Shown: positions 1 through 6,242, counted from the first letter of the stretch. The stretch is DNA of 10,637 bases from an uncultured Bacteroidia bacterium (GCA_903859795.1 CAIOOC010000626.1:1-10637); one strand, 5' to 3'. Made by a program: numbers and translations. The notes: generated from the letters alone by a model not told the origin.

Positions 1-2
1 AA

Positions 3-58
3 TGTCAACTTTTTCCAATTAATTTCAAAGAACCCGGTTTATTCCAACTGAATTCCAA
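3..58. repeat. possible insertion-sequence end with TTCCAA repeats
   Basis: The window opens with TGTCAACTTTTTCCAA. The hexamer TTCCAA recurs at 13, 42 and 53. A terminal TG followed by several short direct repeats is the layout of IS21-type ends, which carry multiple transposase-binding sites. No transposase gene is attached to it here, and the partner end is not visible. It could equally be ordinary intergenic DNA, so the call is weak. Confidence 0.2.
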
Positions 59-107
59 CGATCGTGCAAAATTGTTAGAATAAATTAGACGGTCAATATG
101 TACCTGA

Positions 108-254
108 CCGGATGCTTACGCTTACCAAAGTAATATGAGCCGCTTGAAATATGCAGATATAAATAATGTTACCGGAAGAATCGGAGTATTCAACTTGGGC
201 AGGAACATTAGTTTTAAATTGGTTATTCCGATTGGCATAAGATTAAGCGCTTAA
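108..254 (+). pseudogene. short reading frame, possible C-terminal remnant of a beta-barrel protein
   Basis: A plus-strand frame opens after a TGA at 105-107 and ends at TAA 252-254. An ATG lies at 135, which would give 39 residues. The translation ends in alternating strand-like segments (TGRIGVFNLGRNISFKLVIP), resembling the last strands of an outer-membrane beta-barrel protein. Upstream the same frame is broken by stops near 87 and 105. It may be the tail of a decayed gene or chance. It ends 21 bases before the cupin gene's stop on the other strand. I do not recognise a family. Confidence 0.22.
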
Positions 255-274
255 ATGTGTATTATTTCCTGACT

Positions 275-781
275 TCAGCCGTTGGGTTCTTTAATCGAAT
301 TCCATTTTTCAAGTATGTTCTCTTCCCCTTTGAAATAGCTTACCCTGGAGTCCTTTTCGAAAACATGCATAGATGGAATGAGGAGTGTCTTGCCGCTGTC
401 CGGGTATTCGCAGATGTCAGTACCGGTAAAGGTCCGGATATCGAGATAAGTACAAGATTCCTTACCATGATTATAAAGCTGGTGAGCTCCGGTTTCACCC
501 ATTTCAAAGAATGCAAGGTCGCCGGTTGATAGAATCTCAAGACCATATGGCGTTCTCACAGTTACTGTGCCCGATACAATCATAAACAGTTCTTCAGCAT
601 TTCTATGAAAGTGATAGGGGGATGAGAATTGTCCGGGATTTAGTAATCTCAGATCAAAGTTCAGGTTTTGGGGATCTAATCCCCTTTTCACCCTTGATAC
701 ATCCGATAACAACCTGAAGTTGTCGATTCTTCCCGGATTCTCTTTGAATTCCCTGTTTTCACTTTTTAAAATTGTTGCCAT
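275..781 (-). CDS. single-domain cupin protein
   Basis: The product is 168 residues with one cupin_2-type barrel. Motif 1 is seen as HFHRNAEELFMIVSG, giving His57, His59 and Glu63 or Glu64 as likely metal ligands. Motif 2 runs from GD (87-88) through His100 to Asn104, so the set of two His, Glu and third His is complete. Such small cupins bind a divalent metal and serve as sugar or small-molecule isomerases, dioxygenases or sensors. The substrate cannot be read from the sequence. The ATG at 781 is the natural start and the length is usual for the family. It is a lone gene; the next gene upstream ends 175 bases away. Function beyond metal-binding cupin is not assigned. Confidence 0.85.
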   Translation of the reverse strand: MATILKSENREFKENPGRIDNFRLLSDVSRVKRGLDPQNLNFDLRLLNPGQFSSPYHFHRNAEELFMIVSGTVTVRTPYGLEILSTGDLAFFEMGETGAHQLYNHGKESCTYLDIRTFTGTDICEYPDSGKTLLIPSMHVFEKDSRVSYFKGEENILEKWNSIKEPNG

Positions 782-956
782 AATTTAAAATATTACTGTT
801 AATCATGAATATAAATCGCAGGAAGCAATTGACATAACTTGCTTGCCTGGATCAGATTTAGGAGTAAGAGTTTAGATAACGGAGTCAACCATTCTTCCCT
901 TGGATCATATTTCCTTAAACTTGCAACTTCCTCAGTTTTGACCTTAGGTAGAATAA
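782..956. other. intergenic region between cupin and methyltransferase genes
   Basis: This gap holds no supported gene. On the minus strand one frame is open and reads protein-like (for example KTEEVASLRKYDPREEW) down to a TAA near 796-798, but it has no ATG and its upstream part overlaps the end of the methyltransferase gene in another frame. It may be a decayed tail of a lost gene or chance. No repeat or clear terminator was recognised. Confidence 0.3.
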
Positions 957-1532
957 TTAATAGATCCAGGGAATAAGCCTTTTAGTCTTATTCTGATAAT
1001 CCAAATATTTTTGTCCCCATTGCCGGATCATAAACCGCTCCTCTATCCGGATGCGGTAAAGATATCCGAATAAAACCGGAATAATCATTAGAGTCATCGA
1101 TAGCCAGTTTGAAAGGGAGGTCGCTGTTCCAAGAAAGATAAGTACCTGTCCCAGATACCCCGGGTGCCGGATAACTTTATAGAATCCAGTTTCGATCAGT
1201 TCATGATCTTCTATTTCTGTTACGGTATAGGTGAAGTGTTGTTTAAGAGTCGAAATTGAAGTAATTCTTATAATCAGTCCTACGATCGATAAAATGGAGC
1301 CGATTGCGAAGAAGGCGCTCCAATGGTAGATCCGGCCAATTGTGGTCATTCCTATCCGGAAGGCAAGAAAGTAGCCGACTGCAATGAATATGATCAGAAG
1401 CCAGATACTTGCCTTATCTCCCGATTTAACAATTTCCTTTTTCCTCTTCAACCGTTGTCTTATGCTCATTACGATCTCAAAGAATCCATACAAATAGGAG
1501 AAGGCGATGATGATGATTAGTTTTATATCCAT
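957..1532 (-). CDS. isoprenylcysteine carboxyl methyltransferase-like membrane protein
   Basis: This is a 191-residue integral membrane protein with about four to five hydrophobic segments (roughly residues 3-20, 43-58, 72-90, 128-140 and 145-160). The C-terminal half carries GFYKVIRHPGYLGQ (117-130) and IEERFMIRQWGQKYLDY (163-179). The RHPxY...EE pattern is the SAM-binding signature of the ICMT/PEMT phospholipid-methyltransferase superfamily. Bacterial members methylate unknown small or lipid substrates; true prenylcysteine substrates are not expected. Length is usual. The ATG at 1532 fits, with the first membrane segment starting directly after it. It lies 65 bases downstream of the lipoprotein gene, so co-transcription is possible. 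The SAM methyltransferase fold is fairly sure, the substrate unknown. Confidence 0.8.
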   Translation of the reverse strand: MDIKLIIIIAFSYLYGFFEIVMSIRQRLKRKKEIVKSGDKASIWLLIIFIAVGYFLAFRIGMTTIGRIYHWSAFFAIGSILSIVGLIIRITSISTLKQHFTYTVTEIEDHELIETGFYKVIRHPGYLGQVLIFLGTATSLSNWLSMTLMIIPVLFGYLYRIRIEERFMIRQWGQKYLDYQNKTKRLIPWIY

Positions 1533-1597
1533 AGCAACTAAATTTCAGTTTTGATGCTCCTAATATTTTAAATGTACTGAAAATTATTTTTGATTTT

Positions 1598-2068
1598 TTA
1601 TTTCTTGATATAAATATGAGAGTAAAAGCCGCATCCAACAGAAGCATCACGCATAATTATTGAATCTTTTCCGGTATAATTAACATACCAGTAGTTATTT
1701 GTATTTACATTACTTGTGTCTGGACGAAAACTAATTTCAAAGTAGTTACTATCTTGGTTCACAATCACAATCCTCCCTGATTCAATCAATCTGTTGTTTT
1801 TAATTTTCCCGTATATTCCGTACTTTTTAAATTCTAAAACATCATAAGTCGGATCTTCTTTTCCTGGTCCCCCTGCTATTCCAACATCATCATAAATATT
1901 TACAAATATTAACTGGCCATAAAGTTTCAGATTTGCACCCGAAAAAATTTCCGACGTATAATATTTATTGGTTGAAATAGAATCTAGCGGCGATGTTGAG
2001 ATTTTATCAGACTCTTTTCTGCAAGAAAGTAGTGATATTATGGTTATGATATAAATAATTATTTTCAT
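1598..2068 (-). CDS. small putative lipoprotein of unknown function
   Basis: The product is 156 residues. The N-terminus MKIIIYIITIISLLSCRKES is a classic lipoprotein signal: a lysine, a short hydrophobic run and a lipobox LLSC, with Cys16 as the lipidated residue after signal peptidase II cleavage. The mature part is polar and rich in Asn, Tyr, Ser and Ile, with strand-like segments and a glycine-rich stretch GIAGGPGKEDPTYDVLEF near residues 63-80. No family is recognised. AT content is high compared with the cupin gene downstream. The ATG at 2068 places the signal peptide exactly at the N-terminus. It lies 68 bases downstream of the DUF2975 gene and 65 upstream of the methyltransferase gene, so the three could be one transcript, but no functional link is evident. 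Confidence 0.7.
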   Translation of the reverse strand: MKIIIYIITIISLLSCRKESDKISTSPLDSISTNKYYTSEIFSGANLKLYGQLIFVNIYDDVGIAGGPGKEDPTYDVLEFKKYGIYGKIKNNRLIESGRIVIVNQDSNYFEISFRPDTSNVNTNNYWYVNYTGKDSIIMRDASVGCGFYSHIYIKK

Positions 2069-2136
2069 GATATGGACAATCTTACCAGATTAGTATTACA
2101 AATATACATTCATTCTTCTTTTTATTTCATTGAATG

Positions 2137-2616
2137 TTAATATCGTTGATCGTTTTCTGATTTTATATCCATCCCATTTTGCAGGATTTTTTCAAACAGT
2201 TCTGCGGCAGTTGCAACTACGAAAGTAACAATAGTAGTTACAAAACACACGGTAAGAAAACCGGCAGGGTCGTCATCTTTATGATGAAATATCCTTATGT
2301 ATATTCCTGCTGTCACAATTAAGACGCTCAGTACGATTGCGCAATATTTTATGCTCCTTAAAGTCTTCACGGAGTTTAGTGAGAATGCTTTATTTTGTCC
2401 GATATATCTTAGTAATTCGAACGCCTTATACAGCGCAATAAAAAATGGGACAGACGAGGCATACCCATACAAGATAAACGGATCAGTATAAATGCTGAAC
2501 AGATCCAAGTTTGCGGCCCTCCCCTCGAGTAGGGGAAACCGAATCATTACGACTAGTGCCATAATACCAATAAGTACAATGACTACCTGAAGAAATATTG
2601 TTGAACTTTGTTTCAT
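2137..2616 (-). CDS. DUF2975 family membrane protein
   Basis: From the ATG at 2616 the product is 159 residues with four hydrophobic segments: an N-terminal one in the frequent DUF2975 pattern (STIFLQVVIVLIGIMALVV), a second around PFILYGYASSVPFFIALY, a third around YCAIVLSVLIVTAGIYI, and a fourth around FLTVCFVTTIVTFVVATA. The FSLNSVKTLRSIKYCA segment, with Asn and Ser before the third helix, is typical of the family. The frame can be extended to a GTG at 2646 (169 residues), but the family usually begins near MK.xST.FLK, so the ATG is preferred. DUF2975 genes are commonly paired with a short Xre-type HTH gene just downstream. No such gene is present in the 68 bases before the lipoprotein gene. 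The biochemical role is unknown. Confidence 0.75.
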   Translation of the reverse strand: MKQSSTIFLQVVIVLIGIMALVVMIRFPLLEGRAANLDLFSIYTDPFILYGYASSVPFFIALYKAFELLRYIGQNKAFSLNSVKTLRSIKYCAIVLSVLIVTAGIYIRIFHHKDDDPAGFLTVCFVTTIVTFVVATAAELFEKILQNGMDIKSENDQRY

Positions 2617-2666
2617 TAAAGAGTCTAATTTATTTGATTTTATCACTGCCGCTTAGTAATTGCAGG

Positions 2667-2800
2667 CAACTTCACGCACCTACCCGCAGGAGGGGCATTT
2701 TATACTAATCTCCTTTTTATCAATATTTTGAACCTTTTATTTTCTTTAATTATGGGCAACATCAACCTTCCTTACTGGTAAGTTGATGTTATGTGGGGTT
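2667..2800. repeat. palindromic ~130-bp repeat, family II copy 1
   Basis: This copy matches the element at 10361-10487 along its length. Shared blocks include CTACCCGCAGG (2680-2690), TATACTAAT (2701-2709), an AATATTTT-containing AT-rich middle, and TGATGTT (2784-2790) at the right end. It holds a strong hairpin in its right half: AACATCAAC (2758-2766) is the perfect inverse of GTTGATGTT (2782-2790), with CTTAC tg GTAAG nested inside. It lies directly upstream of the DUF2975 gene and 3' of the VOC gene, on the same strand logic as copy 2. It may be a recombination site of a gene-cassette type, a mobile repeat or a conserved structured RNA end. Confidence 0.6.
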
Positions 2801-2951
2801 ATTCTGACGTTTTTTTTTAATAATAGTTACGAACTCTGTTTTTCATCGAAATATTGTTTTTCTCAATTACCCTGGCCAGCAGGAACTGAGCTTGCAAATC
2901 GCACCGAAACCGCTTTGATTTATGCCTGCATATTGGTAGTCGTTGTTTTGT
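2801..2951. other. structured intergenic DNA 3' of the VOC gene
   Basis: No supported gene lies here. It contains an imperfect inverted repeat: CCAGCAGG (2876-2883) pairs with CCTGC (2925-2929) plus TTGG (2933-2936), leaving a four-base ATAT bulge on one arm and a loop of about 41 bases. Read along the minus strand, AACGACTACC follows the VOC stop by about 10 bases. That is similar in placement and start to the AACG-type ends of the longer repeats. It may be part of the same repeat system or the VOC terminator region. Confidence 0.35.
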
Positions 2952-3392
2952 CTAAAGTTGTCCTTTGTATTTTGGGTCAAAGTCCACCATCCACTCTATA
3001 CCAAATTTATCTCTAAACATTCCAAAATAGGTACCCCAAGGACTGTCTTCTATTGGCATCTCGATTTGTCCACCTTTAGAAAGCCCATTAAATATATTGT
3101 TGGCTTCTTCCCTGCTTTCGGCACTTATAGAAATCTTACTTCGAGTTTCCATTTCGTTATGTTTTCCCAATTGCTCTGGTGTATCGCTTCCCATTAAAAC
3201 ACTGTGTTTGCCAATAGGTAAAGCGATATGCATAATTTTTTCTGCTTCCTTTTCAAAGTTGGGAGCCCCTTCAAAATTCATATCTTTAAAGCGAACGATT
3301 GTAGCAAAGTCGCTACCAAAGACTGATTTGTAAAATGTAAATGCTTCTTCTGCATTTCCATTAAAATGAATGTAAGGATTAATTGATGCCAT
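2952..3392 (-). CDS. VOC family protein, PhnB/YjdN-like
   Basis: The 146-residue product begins with INPYIHFNGNAEEAFTFYKS. This start, with alternating strand, NA.EA.xFY helix and FG, is the hallmark of PhnB-like vicinal-oxygen-chelate proteins (glyoxalase/bleomycin-resistance/dioxygenase fold). Further marks are HIALPIGKHSVLMGSD (about 54-69), the helix EEANNIFNGLSKGGQIEMP, and the closing WGTYFGMFRDKFGIEWMVDF strand pair. Length is complete for the family. VOC proteins bind a metal or small electrophilic ligands; many PhnB-like members have no proven substrate. It follows the dioxygenase gene by 178 bases on the same strand, so it may belong to the same stress or aromatic-metabolism module, but separate transcription is equally likely. 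The ATG at 3392 fits the family start. Confidence 0.9.
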   Translation of the reverse strand: MASINPYIHFNGNAEEAFTFYKSVFGSDFATIVRFKDMNFEGAPNFEKEAEKIMHIALPIGKHSVLMGSDTPEQLGKHNEMETRSKISISAESREEANNIFNGLSKGGQIEMPIEDSPWGTYFGMFRDKFGIEWMVDFDPKYKGQL

Positions 3393-3482
3393 ATTTTAAA
3401 TTTTAATTTTCTAATTTGTTTTTTTTCATGATGTTTTTATAATCCCATCCTATTTTTTCAGCTTTGTCAAGCCATCTTCAAA

Positions 3483-3548
3483 TATAACAAAAAAGTTTCT
3501 TCCTAGCACGTCACCTGTCATTACGGCAACCCGCTGATAGCGGCTGCC
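3483..3548. repeat. hairpin and possible short relative of family I repeat
   Basis: A hairpin lies at 3525-3548: GGCA (3525-3528) pairs with TGCC (3545-3548), and CCGCT (3531-3535) pairs with AGCGG (3539-3543), with a three-base GAT loop and a small internal bulge. GCTGATAGCGGCTG (3533-3546) matches 12 of 14 bases of the right end of the family I repeats (GCTGTTAGCGGCAG at 8432-8445). TATAAC at 3483-3488 resembles their left end. It lies about 25 bases past the stop of the dioxygenase gene, so it may also act as that gene's terminator. Confidence 0.4.
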
Positions 3549-3570
3549 CTTACTCATTCCTGGATTATAT

Positions 3571-4359
3571 TTAGTCAAACTTAAAGGCACTCATAGAAAG
3601 GTTTTTCCATTGAAATGCTTCATAAATCTTTGTTGGTTGTCCACCGAAAGCACTTGCGAATACTAAAGGTAAAAAATGTTCTGATGTTGGGTGTGATTTG
3701 AAAAACTGCTTATGATTGTATGCTGAAATTATTTTGTCAGCATAGTTTGTGTTTGATTTGTCTGCCAGCTCATTTGTAATAAAGTCGTCAAACTCTTTTG
3801 CCCAATTGTCTGGTTCAATTTCGTGTCCACCAAATTTTTGAATTTCACTACGATTATGTACTAAACCGCCACTTCCAATGAATAAAATATTGTCGTTGCG
3901 AAGCGGGTTTAGTATTTCGGCAATTCTTTTGTGATATCCGGGGTCAAGATTATAGTGCTGTGAAATTTGCAAAACAGGAATGTTGTTATTTGGGAAAAGT
4001 AGCATTAAAGGAATTAAAGCACCGTGGTCAAGTCCACGATTATTTTCTGCTTTTGCTTTAATGCCATTTTCTGTAAGTATTTCAAGGATGCGTTTGGCTA
4101 ATACAGGGTTACCAACCGTTGAATAATTCGTTCGAAACTCTGGTGGAAAACCTTCGTCCATCTGAATCATTTTTTCAGTTGTTGTTATAGAAATAGTTTC
4201 CGTTTGCCAATGTCCAGAAAAAAGAACAATTGCAGACGGACTATTTTTTATATGCTCATTACGCAGTTTTAGTAATTCCGATTTTAGCTGATTGTTTTTA
4301 AATGCTTCATAAATTGTGCCGTGAGAAATGAATATACTTGGCTGCATTAATTGTCCCAT
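3571..4359 (-). CDS. ygiD: class III extradiol ring-cleavage dioxygenase, DODA/YgiD-like
   Basis: The 262-residue product has the LigB/DODA fold pattern of 4,5-DOPA extradiol dioxygenases. Visible marks are FISHGT near the N-terminus (His13), LFSGHWQTE (His50), GLDHGALIPLM (His112), SQHYNL (His135), GSGGLVHNR (His168) and HPTSEHFLPLVFASAFGG (His223, His228). His13, His50 and His168 fit the conserved metal-binding histidines, and the later histidines fit catalytic positions of this family. YgiD-type enzymes cleave catecholic rings such as L-DOPA between carbons 4 and 5 using a bound divalent metal; the natural bacterial substrate is often unknown. Length is complete. It starts 27 bases after the SDR gene on the same strand, so the two form an operon from the HxlR-controlled promoter. 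Confidence 0.92.
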   Translation of the reverse strand: MGQLMQPSIFISHGTIYEAFKNNQLKSELLKLRNEHIKNSPSAIVLFSGHWQTETISITTTEKMIQMDEGFPPEFRTNYSTVGNPVLAKRILEILTENGIKAKAENNRGLDHGALIPLMLLFPNNNIPVLQISQHYNLDPGYHKRIAEILNPLRNDNILFIGSGGLVHNRSEIQKFGGHEIEPDNWAKEFDDFITNELADKSNTNYADKIISAYNHKQFFKSHPTSEHFLPLVFASAFGGQPTKIYEAFQWKNLSMSAFKFD

Positions 4360-4386
4360 AATATTTTCTTATGAAATTTTGATATT

Positions 4387-5127
4387 TTAAAGAATACCTC
4401 CATTTACTTGTATTACTTGTCCATTAATCCAATTCATTTCAGACATACACAATTGGACAGTGGCGTGTGCTACATCTGAAACTGTGCCTAAACGCCCAAG
4501 TGGTGTTTGAGCAACCAACATATCTATCATTTCTTTTGGTGCAACTAAACCTTCCGTTTGAGTAACACCCGGTGAAATAACATTTACAGTAATTTGTTGT
4601 AGCCCAGTTTCTTTTGATAAAGATAATGCAAATTTTTCTATTGCAGCTTTTGCACCAGCATAAGCACCACTGGCTGGTTGCGGCATTGCTGCTGCACCGC
4701 TACTGAATATAATAATTTTGCCGCCATTGTTTAAGCTCTGTACAGCTTTTTGCATTGCAAAATATTGCCCACGAACAGCTTTAAACATTCCGTCATAACC
4801 TTCTTCGGTCATCATTGCAGTTGGCATAAAAGCCGCTGGAGGGAATGCTACGCCAATATAGATATCGGGTTTCCCTCCAAAGTTTGTTGGAAAAAAGTCA
4901 AATGCTTTACTCATTTCTTCTTTATTTGTAATGTCGGCTTTCATTGCCATTACAAACGGTTGAATTTTTTTAGCTTCTGCTTCTGTAGCTTTAGCTTCAG
5001 TTTCGTTATGTGAATAGGTAAATAATACGTGTGCTCCTTGTCTTGCTAATTCAAGCACTATTTCTTTACCAATACCACGGCTTCCGCCAGCTACAATTAT
5101 TCTTTTACCGTCTAATTTCTTTGTCAT
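4387..5127 (-). CDS. SDR family oxidoreductase
   Basis: This 246-residue classical short-chain dehydrogenase/reductase has an NAD(P)-binding AGGSRGIG (13-20, a GxxxGxG Rossmann motif) and acidic Asp65 in KADI. The catalytic triad is Ser143, Tyr156 and Lys160 (YAGAK). The PG motif is NVISPGVTQTEG (182-193), and the C-terminus ends in the usual NGQVIQVNGG. The usual NNAG motif after strand 4 is replaced by a GVAFPPA-type sequence, which is unusual for the family. It reduces or oxidises carbonyl/alcohol groups; the substrate is unknown. It is the first gene of an operon with the dioxygenase gene and is divergent from an HxlR regulator, an arrangement common for HxlR-controlled electrophile- or aldehyde-responsive oxidoreductases. 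The ATG at 5127 gives the standard N-terminus. Confidence 0.95.
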   Translation of the reverse strand: MTKKLDGKRIIVAGGSRGIGKEIVLELARQGAHVLFTYSHNETEAKATEAEAKKIQPFVMAMKADITNKEEMSKAFDFFPTNFGGKPDIYIGVAFPPAAFMPTAMMTEEGYDGMFKAVRGQYFAMQKAVQSLNNGGKIIIFSSGAAAMPQPASGAYAGAKAAIEKFALSLSKETGLQQITVNVISPGVTQTEGLVAPKEMIDMLVAQTPLGRLGTVSDVAHATVQLCMSEMNWINGQVIQVNGGIL

Positions 5128-5151
5128 TTTTATTATTTATTTAATTGTAAG

Positions 5152-5185
5152 TTGCAAAAGTAATCTCATTACTATACTTTTGCAA
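5152..5185. promoter_or_regulatory. palindromic bidirectional promoter/operator
   Basis: TTGCAAAAGTA (5152-5162) is the perfect 11-base inverse of TACTTTTGCAA (5175-5185), with a 12-base spacer that itself helps form AGTAAT ctc ATTACT (5159-5173). Read on plus, TTG (5152-5154), 20 bases, then TACTTTTG (5175-5182) match the Bacteroidota TTG / TAnnTTTG promoter pattern toward the HxlR gene. Read on minus, TTG (5185-5183), 20 bases, then TACTTTTG (5162-5155) give the same pattern toward the SDR gene. Only one polymerase could sit there at a time. A dimeric HxlR protein is the likely binder. Confidence 0.65.
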
Positions 5186-5197
5186 GTGGTTACCATT

Positions 5198-5218
5198 AAG
5201 TATATCAGTATACTTTTG
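5198..5218 (+). promoter_or_regulatory. second HxlR-type operator / -7 box
   Basis: AAGTATA (5198-5204) tcag TATACTT (5209-5215) is a perfect inverted repeat. It is followed through 5218 by TTG, so TACTTTTG (5211-5218) is another TAnnTTTG -7 box. It repeats the TATACTTTTG core of the palindrome 36 bases upstream and lies 32 bases before the HxlR start codon. It is a likely second operator copy for autoregulation or an alternative -7 box for hxlR. A -33 TTG at the right distance is not clear. Confidence 0.5.
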
Positions 5219-5249
5219 GGAAGTATTGTTTATAATCAAAGGTTTGGCA

Positions 5250-5573
5250 ATGTATAAAAGTGAAAAAAATGTTTGTGCCGTAAGCCACGCAATGTCAATA
5301 ATAGGTGGTAAATGGAAAATTGTTGTCATAAGCAATTTGGTCAACAAAGGGATGCACCGCTATAAAGAGTTGGAAAGGGCAATTCCGGAGGTTACGCCCA
5401 AGATGCTTGTCAAGGTGCTAAAAGAATTGGAAGAAGAAAAATTGATCGTTCGTAAAGTCTATGCAGAAGTCCCGCCACGAGTTGAATACTCTATCACACC
5501 ACTTGGTCTAACTTTAAATGATTTGATTTTAGAAATAAATAAATGGGGTGAATATCATTTGAAAAACAGTTAG
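5250..5573 (+). CDS. HxlR family winged-helix transcriptional regulator
   Basis: From the ATG at 5250 the product is 107 residues, the usual HxlR size. It shows the signature C-x9-IIGGKWKIVVISNL (Cys9 then 17-30), followed by RYKELERAIPEVTPKMLVKV (the recognition helix region), and the wing PPRVEYSITPLGLTL. The frame can be extended to a TTG at 5226, but the ATG gives the canonical MYKSEKN-type N-terminus and has AAAGG upstream. HxlR proteins are dimeric regulators, many sensing reactive electrophiles or quinones through the conserved N-terminal Cys, and usually control the divergent oxidoreductase gene. Here it faces the SDR-dioxygenase operon across 122 bases that hold two inverted repeats. 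No nearby gene follows on the same strand. Confidence 0.95.
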   Translation: MYKSEKNVCAVSHAMSIIGGKWKIVVISNLVNKGMHRYKELERAIPEVTPKMLVKVLKELEEEKLIVRKVYAEVPPRVEYSITPLGLTLNDLILEINKWGEYHLKNS

Positions 5574-5918
5574 TTGTCGGCTTGTGGCGGCTGGGTTGCC
5601 ACTAAAGTATCGCGACTTTAAGTAGTTGGGGATTGGTAAGTCCGAAATTTCCAATTAAGCACTGAAAATCAAAAGTACAAAACAAACTTTAAATTAAGCC
5701 CCCAACCCCCAATTTCTTAAGACCACTGTTTCCTGCTAGATTTTCCTCCGATATGCAAAATGCACAAGCAAAAGGTTTGTCAGCCAATTACTTGTGTAGG
5801 TTAAGAATTTGTTCAAAAGTTTTGTTTACATTGGGTTATTCTCATTTTTGAAATTCAAATTCTGAAAATTGATTCTAACGACTTTAGTAAGTTGTTTCTT
5901 TAAGTGTAGAATTGTTAA
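5574..5918. other. convergent intergenic region with hairpins
   Basis: No supported gene lies here. Directly after the hxlR stop come two hairpins: GTGGC (5584-5588) with GCCAC (5598-5602), and TAAAGT (5603-5608) with ACTTTA (5615-5620). These could end hxlR transcription, although there is no long T run. Farther on, GTTGGGG (5625-5631) is the inverse of CCCCAAC (5700-5706) over a 68-base loop, suggesting a larger folded element. The rest up to the SDR fragment is AT-rich with no pattern I recognise. Confidence 0.4.
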
Positions 5919-6242
5919 TTATTTAGCCAAATATGTTAATCCACCATCAACAAGGAGTTCAGCACCTAGCATAAACGAAGAATCATCAGAAGCGAGGAAA
6001 ACCGCTGTTTTACCAATGTCAGATGGTTGCCCAATCCTGCCTATCGGCATTAAATCTGCAAAGTGTTTTTTTACAGCTTCAATTTGTTCTGCTGGGACAA
6101 ACTTCTCAAATGCTGGAGTGTCTGTTGTACCTGGTGTTATTACATTTGCTCTAATTTTTCTGCTTAAAAGGTCGCTTGAAAATGCTTTTGCAAAATAGAT
6201 TACTGCTGCTTTTGCAGCACCATAAAGTGTAAAAGACGGATA
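5919..6242 (-). pseudogene. C-terminal fragment of a second SDR oxidoreductase
   Basis: The frame ends at TAA 5919-5921 and reads back to a Tyr codon at 6240-6242, where homology stops at the IS remnant. It holds YGAAKAAV (the SDR Tyr-x3-Lys catalytic pair), the VITPGTTDTPAF motif (PG motif of the family), GRIGQPSDIGKTAVFLASDDSSFM and the closing LGAELLVDGGL. This is roughly the last 107 residues of a protein that is usually about 245 long. The Rossmann GxxxGxG and the catalytic Ser are missing. Any translation continuing into the IS sequence upstream has no SDR similarity. It has been cut by the insertion and is presumably inactive. It differs in sequence from the intact SDR at 4387-5127. 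Confidence 0.85.

Noticed and set aside
2783..3197. Two plus-strand open frames over the VOC gene end and upstream DNA
   Set aside because: They overlap the repeat and the VOC gene on the opposite strand and show no protein-like pattern.
4750..5013. Plus-strand open frame of 87 codons rich in Phe, Cys and Ser
   Set aside because: It is the antisense of the SDR coding sequence; composition reflects the reverse of SDR codons.
5226..5249. TTG start for the HxlR gene
   Set aside because: The ATG at 5250 gives the usual family N-terminus and length, and lies below both operator-like repeats.
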